Assembly (NCBI GenBank): GCA_025345505.1
Contig: JANVCC010000030.1
Location: forward strand, 13,527,913-13,591,912
Length of the DNA stretch: 64,000 bases
Source of the DNA: Todiramphus chloris collaris
Lineage: Eukaryota > Chordata > Aves > Coraciiformes > Alcedinidae
Reading direction: 5' to 3'
Position 1 is the stretch's first letter. The number at the start of each line of letters is the position of its first letter. Below, one piece after another: positions 53,201-64,000 of the stretch. The position numbers and the translations under genes were made by a program. A model generated the notes under the pieces. The model had not been told where the DNA came from and did no database searches. It was given only the letters and a program-made list of their open reading frames with translations.

Positions 53201-54380
53201 TCTGTAACAGCATTCACCCTCATCAGCCCCTGAGATGCCGACATGGAAAGCAAAGGACAGGTTTGATGTACTTTGTGTGAGTTGCTGGAGATAAATGTGG
53301 AAATGCTGTGTGTTCACTGCTGTCTCCTCAGGGCAAAAGCCTTCAAGTCCAGGGTACTGTGCTGCTGTGGGGCAGCCAGAAATGGTGGTGAGAAAGGGAG
53401 GAGATGGCAGAGATGTGGCCACGTCCAGACGGACGAGATGAAGGCAGCCAGCTGGAACAAAGCTTTACTAAGGGATGCTTCAAGGTGACAGTTGAAGGTG
53501 AGATTTATACCACCCCTAATATAACCATCTAATATTGGAATGTCCATTATCATCAGGCAGGACAGAGAACCACCTTCAGTGCACAGTTCATCCTCCCAAC
53601 TTTCACGCATCCAGTTGAGTTAGTGCCCTTCCACCATGTAGCAAAGAAAAGGAGGTGCCCTGTGTCCAGAGGTAACTCTCAGTTAATAAGTCATCACAAG
53701 ACAATATGTTGTGTCACTTGTGAGAAGACAATCTTGGCATGGCTACCATAAGGCACATGAGCAGCTTTGATCTAATGGGGTTTCCCTTGAGCATCATGAC
53801 CTGTGGGCTCGGCCTCATGCTGGGGGCTAGGATTTTGAGAAGGATCGAGTTCCCCAAGTTGAGACCTCCAAGGAAGGGCCCGTTCAGTCTTTCAGGTTGG
53901 TGGCAGTTCCAGACACGTGCCAAGCATTTACATACCAGAGAGGCTCCCAGACCTGTGCTGACTCTGGGCTGGGGTTAGCCACACTTTGGCTCTCTGCCCT
54001 TGACTGTTTTACACTGCATATCGAGGGATCACTTGAAGGTAGAGAGAAGGGCAGGCTGGATGAGCTGTCTCCCCAACCTGGATTTCAGGGAGCCCATTTG
54101 CTCACCTCCAGGTCTTGGTGAAGCAGGTGGAGGTGCAGTGGATCTGGGAGGATCAGACCAGAAAGAATGGCTACCCCTCCCATGTGGCTTCTTTTACACC
54201 ACAGGCCATTGTGTTTTGCCCGCTTACTCCTACAATGGATGTCAAATTCCCTTCCAGAAGGGAACCAAGTCTTGATCTGGAGATATACCCATAGAGTACC
54301 AGTCTCTCATTAGCCGTTTGGTTCTAGTGATGAATCATGCTTCTTGTTGATGAAGCCTGATCATTTCTAATGTGGGTTTA
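50225..54380. other. Intergenic, no supported feature
   Basis: A 269-codon frame at 51668-52477 (plus) is Ser/Pro-rich and unrecognised. The DNA becomes AT-richer from about 52.9 kb. 53.7-54.3 kb may hold old repeat sequence that I cannot name. Confidence 0.4.
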
Positions 54381-54389
54381 CCCTGGCTT

Positions 54390-54790
54390 TGGAATTTAGC
54401 CATTGGTTTGTTGCCTATATTAAAGCATTTAGCATGAAATGGTGGCAATTAGGCTCCTGAGAGTGTTTTAACTTAAAAAACATTAACTCCTAGTTAAGGG
54501 TTTGTCAGTTAGTGTAAGAGTCACAGGACCTCGGCTGAAGACTAAGGCAGATGCTTTTGTTAATGGAGCAATGAAACAATAAATCTCTCAACGCGTAGAA
54601 GTGCTAGATTAAAATGAGCGTAGCCGGAGCAATAAGGATATTTTAGCATCGCCTGCCCTCACAAGACATTAAGGAAGTCAGGCTGTATGAACACCACCTT
54701 CTTTAAGACACTTGTGAGATCAAGCACCAATAACGATACATCAAGTGGCCCTAATGCCTCGACTAACGCAGAACAGATATGAGTGCGATG
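54390..54790. other. Candidate conserved noncoding element
   Basis: A repeat-free AT-rich block (TATATTAAAGCATTTAGCATG, GGTGGCAATTAGGCTCC, GCAATGAAACAATAAATC, AGATTAAAATGAGCGTAGCC) of unusual even texture. It has no frame over 60 codons. Interpretation is inferential. Confidence 0.35.
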
Positions 54791-55879
54791 TTAGCCAGCA
54801 GAGGTAGGTATCCCAAGTATGTGCTGTGGGATACCTGCTCGGGGTATGTTGAGATGAATATGTACGTTTGGATTGCTGTAGGGGATCAAAGGGCGTGTCT
54901 GAGGGTTTTGTTTCCCAGGGTGAAGTCTCCGGCACCTGTGGTGCATCTTCCTTCTGCCAAGCCAGAGAGATTGGGATCACGATGAAAACGGCTGAAAGTT
55001 TTACTTTGTTAGAACGTGTCCTTCATGTCGGCAACAGGCTGTAGAGTTTGTGTCTTGTTGGTTTCTCCTCTGTAAATGTTTGGTGTTACCTACAACAACT
55101 GAAATTAGCTTTCCTGTGGCCTTAGGAAAACACTCATCCACTTCTTAATCTCTGTTTCATATAGATAAACAGACTAGGCATGTGTGCTCTTGTTCTCTCC
55201 CATGCTTGGGCTTCCTTGCAGTGATTCTTTTCTACATCTTCTTCCATGTTTCATCCCTATTAAAATCAAAACAAGACAAAAGAGACCAAAACTGGAGAAC
55301 ACAGGGCTTCTGCATCAGCCATGTCATCGCTCTCCGTTGAACCATCAAAAAATTGTGCTGCAGCTTTTAGTCCCATATCACAGTAAGAGTTCTAGTTGAC
55401 TTGATTTTGTGCTCTAAACCTTCCCGTCCTCTCACTTGGTACGTGAAGTCCACAATGTGCTCCTTGCTCCTTGCATTTGACTTGCTAAGATGTTTGGTTT
55501 GAATGGGTTGAATTTACCAAATTAGCAAACCACTGAGCAGGACTCAGCAGATCTCATTACCCATCCTCTGCCATGTGCCAGCATTAGAAGTAGTGAGAAG
55601 GATTGAGGAGCACCCACCTTCCAGGGGATGCCCGTGGGGAAGACTCCTGTGTGTCAACAAAGGTCAAGTATTTCTGAGGCCCACCTGCATCTGGCTCCTG
55701 TAGAAAACACTTTATCATGTTGTATCGCAGAGTTCTCAGTCAAATCGTTCACAAGAACAGTGTTGTGGTCACGCAGTGACCTTCACTTGCCAAACCCAGG
55801 TTCAGTTTTGTGTTCCAAACCTTGTTGCCACAAAAACAGGGCTATTCACTATTTATGTTCTTGACTGTTAGTTCTGTGT

Positions 55880-56830
55880 TGGTTAAAGCTCAGAGTCTCC
55901 CCCACTCTTGCACGATGCCAGGTTAACAGGTCTGATTTATCCAGTGATCTCATTTGCCTTTTTTAGAAATTCTGGCAAAACATTAGCATTTCTCTGATCT
56001 TCTTGCAAATAAAGATTAGTAAGGCAGGACACCTCTGCCAGCTCTTTAAGGACTCTTCTAGGCTTGTGAGTTTACTCTTGTATGTGCTCTAATATCTTTC
56101 CAAGATTCCAGTGGTCGGTATGGTATCTCTTCTGATACAAGTATATCCCCTCCCCCCCAGATGCAATTACTTACAGGGCATGACAACTTTTACATATCAC
56201 TCTTAGCTTTATCATGTCCATGGTGTTAGGTGGAGACTATATCAATGCTTGTCACATCTATTGTTCTCCATCTACCTGCAAGTCTCTCCTGTCGTCCTCA
56301 CCCCTGCCTAACACAGATTTTTTCCTTGGTTTTTTTTAGCTTTCTGATCAATATCTTAAGTTTCCTTTTTATTGACTGGTTTTTAATGTCCTCCCTCCCT
56401 TCCAGTTGTGATGTGTAGCTCTTTGGTTTCCAATCTGCCACTGAATCAGAATGGGCTTGTAGCCAAACCCGTTTCCTCTCCGTTTTCACTGTGACCTGCC
56501 AGCTATCAAAAACTCTCTGAAGAGCTCACTATACTTTCTCATATTTTTCCTAAATTATTCCTCCTGACCAGTTTCTTTCTGACTCTGGAAAAATTAACCC
56601 TATGGAGAATCACATGTAAATGTGCAATGAGTGTCCTTTTTTTTCCCAGAAAAAGCAGAATCAGGTCAAGCTGACTAGTCCCCAGGCAGCCACCGCCTTC
56701 CAGCCCAGCAATTAATTCATCCTTATGTGTCGTAACAAGGTCCAGAGTCATGTTATTTTGTGTCCTGTGTCAGATTATTTCCTACAATTCCAGCAACCCT
56801 CATTCCTCATTTTATAACTAGTGGATGTGT
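55880..56830 (-). mobile_element. Decayed CR1-type LINE, ORF2 (endonuclease/RT) relic
   Basis: On the minus strand, 56751-56539 translates to TLDLVTTHKDELIAGLEGGG, CLGTSQ, and later VNFSRVRKKLVRR. This resembles the CR1 ORF2 stretch LDLVLTNKE.LV..V..GG.LG.SD and the following DFRRA.F..FRDLLGR. Further left, 56489-56298 is Lys-rich, and around 56040-55900 there is KELA...LPEFLKKAN-like sequence, as in the reverse transcriptase part. Stops and frameshifts interrupt it. It is old and inactive. Confidence 0.5.
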
Positions 56831-59800
56831 CGGACCTTCCGAATGGGATGGTCTTCACCCAGGTGTAATTTCTCTGAACAACCTGGTATTTTATCCCAGT
56901 TCCCTCAGTGGCAGGCTGGGGAGTCGTGAACTGCTCCTGCTCCCTGGTTTGGCTGACTGGGGCAGAGCCTGGCAGGCAGGATGGCTCTGGGGGGCTGGCA
57001 TTAGCGCATCCCTCCATGTGCAGTCCAGATCTCGTGCTTCGCAGTTATCAATAATTCTAAACCAAGGAAACAGCCCCTCACAAAGCACTCCCTCCCACGC
57101 AGCTCTCACGCAGACTGTCCTTCTCAAACAGCTCCCCTCACGTGAACCACACCAGTGGCTTTTATTCCTGATGATGGCATCAGCTTTTTCCTCATCAGGG
57201 AGGGCTTCTCACTCCTTTGGCTTGGTAAGCACACGTCTAACCCCAGCCTACATGTGACCGAGATCTCTTCCAGCCATGTCCTCTGCCACATGGGCTCATT
57301 CTGTTGACAACACACTGTGTTTCAACTGCTTTTATCTCCTCAACATCTTTGCCCTGCACTGTCAGCCCAGTCCTTCCCCAGACTGTCACCAGCTCATCTC
57401 AAAGCCACAGCAGTCACGAGCAGAGCCCCAGTCTACATGTAGCTCTGCCTCCTGCACAGCCCAGGGTTTCACTGACAAAATCAACAGTCATATCTGACAC
57501 CTTCTTTCTTTTCTTTTAGGCCTCTAAGAGCCTCTACAAATTCCTCTTTTGGACTTTTTTCCATAGGATGTTCACCATACTGGTGTGTGTCAACACCAGC
57601 AGAGACTTGTCAGATGACTTCAAAATCCCACCTGGCCTCACCACTACATCTCTCCTATAGCTCCTGGACTATTCAAACATCTCCATCCACTTTTCATCTC
57701 TTGGCCCCAGACTTTCATTTTCCTTCTTCAGTGTAAAATCCTCCTCCTCTAAACGCTTGTGGCACTTGTCTGGGTGCCCATAGGATCTCCATAGTGGTTC
57801 TAGATTCTCCCCAAAGCTGTATCTGCTGGGCTGGGGCAGTGCTGGGGCACAGTACTTCATTGTCTGGAGCTTCTCCCCTTTTCCTTGGGCTGTTTGGAGG
57901 ATCCTCAAATTCATGAGCTCCCCAGGGTCTTTCAGCACTGGGGACCAGACACCATGGGCACCCTGTGGCATAGGAGCGTGGGGGGTGTGTGGTATTTAAT
58001 AGCCACCTGGTTGGACTGTGAGGAGATAAATGGGGCAAGAAAAAGGACAGGGGGTCATTTCCAGAACAAATCCCTCAGCCCCAGGCTTGCAAAGCGTATG
58101 TGGGAACCTCCCAGCCCTTCAGCCAAGAGGCCATGGTGATGGGCTTTCACCTGGAACTGCAGGTTCCAACCTGGGGGAAAAGACAAGGGAGAAAAAAAGC
58201 CTGGAGCACACTTGAGAAGTCCTGGGGAGCACAAAGGAGAGCAGAGCAGTGTCCTCCACTCTCCCCTTGTGTGCAGGTAGCCAGGAGGCTGTTGTGATTC
58301 AGCTCACAGCCTGGCCAGGCATGGTGTGTGCTTTGGCTTGCTGGTAGAGGCCAGCATCCCCAGAGCTGCAGGTTTTCTTCTGCAAAAGGAGACAGCAGCC
58401 TGGGGCAACAGAGCCCCCATGAAGGGTGACCTGCTTGGCCTTAGGTGGGCTCCTTCCTCTTTGGCACTAAACAGCCCCCGGGAGGGACAGCCCTCACTCC
58501 TCCCTGCCCTCTTGTTGCAAAGTTTCGTGATGGGCAAAATTTTGTGCCAAAAGCCCTGAAAGAAAAACTAGGGCAAATATTTTCTGTGTCCCAGCCCTGG
58601 GAAGGGGACAGGAGGACGAAGGAAATTGGAGGGGACATATAGCCCATGTTTGAGTCTGCCTGCTCCCTCGCCGTGACACCAGCTGTTGTCCTCCTGAGAG
58701 CTACCTTCTGCAAAGTTGCTTTGCCTGTGGTGTCCTCTGTCACCCCAGCCCTGTCCTCAGGGGACCTTTCTCACTCCTGAGCAATGGTGGTAACTCCTGG
58801 ACTTTGGGCTGCCAGCCAAAGGCTTGCCGGGGTGCCTGGGCAGCGTGGGCTGGCAAGGGAGGGTGGCTTAGCACGAAGCCTTCTCTCTCCCTGCCCTACA
58901 TACTTCGCTGCCAGGGAAGGTGAGAAGCACAATGTGCAGCCAGCAAAGCCAAGCTGGAGACAACCACATCCATGCAGCAGGCAGCTGGGTGCACCGGCTC
59001 CCCCCGCCAGCCCTTTGTGAGCACCAGTCGGAAAGATCAAGCTGCTGGTAATCAGCTCAGGGCTCAGGCCATTAGGATCAGACCAGACTCCGAAACCACA
59101 GTGCTGGCTCCTCCACTGCTTGTTTCGGTTGCTTCCCCAACTTTTCCTTGCCTTACCCTCCCCAGCAGGGACCAATGGCATCAGGGAGCACCAGCAGCAG
59201 CTATGACAGGCTGCTGGAGGGTACCATGCCAGGATGCGGATCCATCTTGCTACAATCTGGAGCTACTTCTTAATCTGGCGGTGAGCTTTGGGGATTTCCC
59301 AGCACTGACACGCTCTGCAATTGCAAGAGCATCTGAATTACAGCACTGATCCTCCTTCTGCATGAGCACAGGCCTCTGAACCTGCGGCAGAAGGTGGTGG
59401 TTTATAGTCTAGATCCTACGACACTGGCTTCCCCTAAAGACACCTCCTTTGTGTATCCCAGCTTCCCAGAGAGGTTCAGCTGCAGGCAGTTACTTTTATG
59501 GTCTATTTCTTGGTTCTTTGCTCACTCAATAAAAATGAGTTACCCAGAAGCCAGATGGGACAGGTATTCCTGGGTAGGAGCAATAGGCCTTTTTTTTAGG
59601 GGAGGGTAGAAAAGCACAGAAAATCACATTAGCTTTTAATGTGGAAAGAGTCTTGGTAGGACATAGTACAGCATGAAATCCAGAATGCACAAGAAGGGGA
59701 TAGAGGTAAAGCGGGGCAGCCCTGAGGTCCATCCTCACCACTGCCCCTTGGTAGCCACACTGAACGTCTCCCAGCTGCAAAGGGAGCAATGCAGAAGCAG

Positions 59801-60290
59801 GAACTGCAGGTGCTCCTCTAGCTTCTGACCACCAGCAGCACAAGAACACTGGAGCTTTTGTATCTAACATACTTCCATGGATTTTTCTTCCATGATGTTA
59901 TCCACTTGTTTATCGGCCATGTGCAAGCCTCCAAGCACCCAGGGCCTCCTGCAGCAGGCAGTTCTGTCAGGTGGCCTTGTGTGATCTATGCTGCCTGTCT
60001 CACATATCCACCTTCAGTCTCCATTGGCTGTCCCAATCATTCTTCTGTTGGAAGTGGCAGGATCGGGTGGCTCCTCACCTTTTCCTTGCCACTTGGGATA
60101 TATTAATCTTCTATCATCTTCCCTTGGTGTTTCTTCATCCATATGGGCATCACAGCCATTCCCTGCACAGAACACCCTTGAAGCACCACTCCAAGCTTCA
60201 TCCTGCTCTAGAGAATCCTTTGGAAATGGGAGGACCAGAGAAGCACGGGCAGGACCTGGCATGGGCAGGGTTGCAGGCTGTAAATCACCT
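56831..60290. other. Intergenic, no supported feature
   Basis: Ordinary sequence with short overlapping frames only. No exon, RNA or intact repeat recognised. Confidence 0.4.
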
Positions 60291-60302
60291 TACCCTCCAT
60301 AG

Positions 60303-60395
60303 GACAGGGATGTAGAGATGCAGGGATACAGGGATGCAGGGATGTAGGGATGCAGGATGTAGGGATGCAGGACTGTAGGGAAGTAAGGACACGGG
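60303..60395. repeat. GATGCAGG-type tandem repeat
   Basis: About nine degenerate 8-10-bp units (GGGATGCAGG, GGGATGTAGG, GGATACAGG) directly before the CpG-rich block. Confidence 0.85.
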
Positions 60396-60429
60396 GAAAG
60401 CAGGCTGCAAACCACCTGTCCCTGTGTGG

Positions 60430-60960
60430 AGCTGAGGCCCGGTGGAGTCTGTTTCGGGAGGCAGCGGGGTTTGCTTGGGGCTTTGGGAAGAGGCCCTCCC
60501 CCGCCGCCCCCGGCCCCGGCGGCACTCGCAAGCGTGGAGCAGGGCGCCCTCTGCCGGGAGAGAGCGGCGCTGCCGGGCGCGGGCCGGGCTGCCCGGGGCG
60601 GCGGGGGGGCGGCGAGAGCTCCAAACCCCTCGCCCCGCTCCCGGCAGCCCCGTTACGACGGAAGGGTGAACAAAGGAGGCAGAGCCCTCCTCCCTTCCAT
60701 AGGATCCCCCCCTAGCCCCCTGCTCGTGCTCACTCCCGGTCCCCCATTCCCACGGATGCTGTGACTATCGCCCCCCCCCCCCCGCGAGTGTCCCCCTCCA
60801 TGGGGATGCAGCGCCCTGCCGGGGAGCGGGAGCTTTCTGCCCTCAGGGGAAGGAGGAGAAAAGTGTTTGTGCTCCCCGGCTTTTCCTCAAAGGCTCTTTT
60901 CAAGCCGCGGCTCCCAGCGAGAGGTGCTTTGCGGCGTGTCTGGGCTAGTGAGTTTGGCTG
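60430..60960. other. Orphan CpG island
   Basis: CpG is dense from about 60.43 to 60.85 kb, with CGGCG-rich sequence, a poly-C tract at 60770-60783, and a CTCF-like site. It looks like a promoter island, but no coding exon is recognised within the 3 kb to the window's end. It may start a transcript leaving the window. Confidence 0.5.
60543..60557 (-). promoter_or_regulatory. CTCF-like binding site, minus orientation
   Basis: The minus strand reads CCGGCAGAGGGCGCC, 14 of 15 positions of the CTCF core, inside the orphan CpG island. Confidence 0.6.
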
Positions 60961-63900
60961 CCGAGGACTTTTCTGAGTGGTTTTTGTCTTGTGTGGCTCC
61001 TTCCCTCACGACCCGCTGCCTGCTCACCCTCCCCGCACATCCCAGCTCTCTCGGATCCTTCAAGCTGTGCGTCCTCCCGAGCATCCCCAAGCTGCTTTAT
61101 GCACCCTGGTTTGGCAAACTGGCTCCAGCAAAGCTGACAGCGGTGAGCCAAGACATGGCAGCGTCCAGCTGGCTCCACTCCTCCACTGCTGGAGGGCTCT
61201 GCGTGTCCCTTATGTGTCCCCAGTTCCTTCACGAACCTGAACATGGCCGTGGATTTGTACTCAGGCCCCAAGCTGCAAACTCGGGCTCAGAGAAACATAC
61301 CCTGCGGCTGCCTCTGCTTCCCCAGGGGAATGTCTCACAGAGCCCGACACCAGCCAGGGGCTGATTTATGCTGCCGCCTGAAATAACGCGTTGCCCGTCC
61401 TGCTCTTCACGCTGGGTGAGCCAAGCCCGTTCAAGAACCAGTTTCAGGAGGAAAGTTCTGTGATCCCATGGTGTGAACCAGGCCTACGCAGACAGGTACA
61501 GGGGCATGCTGCACCCCACCCGGGCAGGGCATGGGAGGGGTGCTCACAGCAGGGATGAAGGCAGCTGCAGGCGCAGATGCCCTGATTCTGCAAGGGACCA
61601 TGGGTAGGGCATTCCCATGGCTGGCTTAGAAGAAAGCAAGGAAAGAGATCTAGGCAGATCTGGGTGTCACCACTCTGGGGGCGCAGAACCCCATAGCACC
61701 CAAAGGAAGCGGTGTGGGGCATAGGGCAGCACCTACCCCGCTCGTGCCACACAATGGGTGCATGGGGCACGGAACCAGCTGGCCCCAAATTGAGGCTGGG
61801 ACCTGTGTGACTTCATGCTCACGTCCTCAAAGTGATGTCCACTGTCATCTCCTATCCTGCCCTCTTCCCCCCCTACCCCAGCTCCAAAACTGCCCTGTGG
61901 GGAAGGAGGTTTTGGTCTTTGTGCGCCTTTAAGATGCGGTGATGCTTTGCCAATGCCAGCTGCTCCCCAGCCACACACGCTCCCCTACAATGCCCTTTTC
62001 ATGCACAGCGGCCGTCTGAGCAGTGAAATGCCCCTTCAGAGCAGTGCCGTGCCCGTGCCAGCTGTGACTCTCGCAACGCGGGTGCTCTCTCAGCATGGCA
62101 CAGTGTCCTTGCCAGCTCTGGCGTGAGCGATGCCAGTGTGAATACCCCCAGACCACGGGAGCTCTCGCTTGGTGCAAACACGGCATCGGCAAAGGTCTCT
62201 GGGCACTGCAGCTGCCTGGTCCTCCCAGCATCCCCAGGGATGCGGGTGCTGGTCTCCTCTCCCCTGCACTAAATGCCTGTCTGCGCTCCAGGTCACCCGG
62301 CAGTGCTGCAGCCATAAATCCCAGCCACCTGCCCTCAAGGGCCGGCACAAATGCTGCCTCGTTAGGTTTAGCTAATAAAGCAACAACAACAACAACAACA
62401 ACAAAAAGAGCTAATCCCCCAGTGCTGGCTGGGCAGCGAGGTACCATATTGCAGTGGGGAGGAGCTGCGAGGCAGCCGGGCTGGGCAGGCTGTGAGCAGG
62501 GCAGACGGGAGTCTGTGGCCATATGGAACCGACCTCAGCTCCGCTGGGAATTACAGCAGCGATGTTTCCAGGGAGGAAGCTGGTGTCCCAGGCCTGGCAG
62601 GTTTATTTGCAGCCTCCAGAGAGGCAGTGCATCCCCCAGTGTGGGGAAGGGGAGGAAATGGGTTCAGGAAGAGAAGCAGCAGCATGGATGATGCTCACAG
62701 GGTCGGGTGTGAGACCCCTCCCCATCCCCTTGGGACTGCTGCTGTAGGCAGAGGGCTGTAAAACCCAGAGACAGACATTTCTAAGGGTCCCCTTCAAAAT
62801 TTAGAGCACGGTTGTCCTTGATGCTTCTCTAAGACCATTTTTGCCCCTGTTAGGACACCCCTCAGCCCCAGTGCCAAAGCACTTCCAGCCCAACACTCCC
62901 CAGCCCAGTGTCTCTTCCTAGTCCCGGTTCCTCCGCAGTGTGGTGGCATCATGCCATGTGCCACAGCGAGCAGATGTCCCCTGCATCACCCAGCTGCCTC
63001 CTGTCCCATGGGATGCCTGCAGCAGTGGGAAGCAGGGCCCCTGGGTAATGCTGCTGACACACCACTGTGCCTCGCTGCCCTGACTGTGGTTGCCCTGGAC
63101 AGCTGGGCTGAAGGCAGTGTGAATGTCACACCCCACTGGAAGGGGACTTGGCTCTTGGAGAAACCCCAGATGCCCAGGAATGGGCTCTCCAGGTGCTTTG
63201 TTTGCTTGGACATTTGGGGAAGAAGGTCCCTTTCTTAGGATCCTTCCCAAAGTCTTCCAGATGTGATCAGCCCTGAGGACTGCACCCATCTTGGGCTGGT
63301 ACTCCTACACTGAATCACACCTGATGTGAAGACATGCAGATGTCCTCATCGTGTGCCCTTGCCTTCCTCTCTGTCACCCTTCCCTTCTCTTGGGACAGCC
63401 TGACATGGCCTGCATTTCTTGCATTATGCTCATGCCCAGGCTGGGAAGCAGAGCATCCTTAACTAGCTGGTCAAGGTGGAGCATCACTTTCAAATGAGCC
63501 ATATGTGCTTGCAACAAGTACTGGGGTGTCCCAGCAAGGAGAAGCTGCTCTTCACTTAGAGAGAGCAACACTCACTAGAAGCATTCCCCAGTGTGACACA
63601 GCACTGGGTGCTGGGACTCACTGACCAGTCAAGTGCCATGAGCATCAATGGATTTGGGCACAAAAAGCCAAAAGGAAGCTGGTATGTCACGACCGCCTAC
63701 CGTGGTGCTTGATGAGCTGAAGCCCATTTGGCTGCAACGCTTTGCAGCACTGAGGCCGTTTCCCCTTCCTTGCCATGAACAAACCTGGCCACCGTGCTCC
63801 ATCCCCAGCTTGTCATGGGCAGCTGTCCTGAGGAGGTGAGGCAGAAAAGTGAGACAATCAGCATCTTGGCTTCTCCCTTAAAATGCTGCCAGTCCCAGAC

Positions 63901-64000
63901 AGGAGCTCTTCAGCTCTCAAAGGCATATTTCCCAAGGAGAAGTGCACGCTCACCACTTTCTCTTGAGCTGCAGCCCAGGTTGGTCATGAATAATGTATTG
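60961..64000. other. Intergenic, no supported gene
   Basis: A (CAA)n tract lies at 62381-62404. Otherwise short overlapping frames only. No recognised exon or element. Confidence 0.4.
62381..62404. repeat. (CAA)n microsatellite
   Basis: Eight perfect CAA units followed by AAAAG. Confidence 0.92.

Noticed and set aside
53700..54300. Possible transposon-derived block
   Set aside because: Texture suggests old repeat, but no LINE, LTR or DNA-transposon motif could be matched.

Overview
The window looks like vertebrate nuclear DNA, most likely avian. It holds two multi-exon protein genes with GT-AG introns, a large CpG island, few interspersed repeats, and only old CR1-type LINE fragments. Exact species cannot be told from the sequence. 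The gene pair PDE6D-PTMA is neighbouring in human 2q37.1, so this is a conserved block. COPS7B would be expected just left of the window.

Layout. 1-10668 is intron 1 of PDE6D, AT-rich; exon 1 lies left of the window. PDE6D exons 2-5 run left to right at 10669-18492, with a 3'UTR to about 19030. From about 18-20 kb the composition turns GC-rich. 19.0-29.6 kb lies between the convergent 3' ends of PDE6D and PTMA. It has no recognised gene, but it has two small CpG-rich islands, a few coding-like fragments and, at 27.14-27.50 kb, a strong promoter-like cluster pointing left (seven inverted CCAAT boxes, a CACCC box and a TATA box). PTMA (prothymosin alpha) is complete on the minus strand, from a TSS near 38379 to a poly(A) site near 29620. 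All five coding exons are resolved and encode 111 residues. Its 3'UTR contains sequence closely resembling human MIR1244. A CpG island of roughly 3.8 kb covers PTMA intron 1, exon 1 and the DNA up to about 39.95 kb, including a second promoter-like zone with repeated YY1-type motifs. 40-64 kb upstream of PTMA has no recognisable coding exon. It holds microsatellites, several AT-rich blocks that look like conserved noncoding elements, an old CR1 ORF2 relic on the minus strand (55.9-56.8 kb), and an orphan CpG island at 60.4-60.85 kb.

Function. PDE6D encodes the soluble chaperone for prenylated membrane proteins (RAS, PDE6, INPP5E) released by ARL2/ARL3. PTMA encodes a highly acidic disordered nuclear protein linked to proliferation, chromatin and KEAP1 binding. 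They are neighbours but share no pathway. CTCF-like motifs at 23.57 and 36.24 kb (plus orientation) and 40.81 and 60.55 kb (minus orientation) form a convergent set around the PTMA promoter.

The best candidates for something undescribed are the NF-Y/TATA promoter at 27.2-27.5 kb with no known gene behind it, and the coding-like heptad-repeat ORF at 25.95-26.24 kb. Everything was read by eye. Boundaries of islands, UTR ends and conserved-element candidates are approximate.
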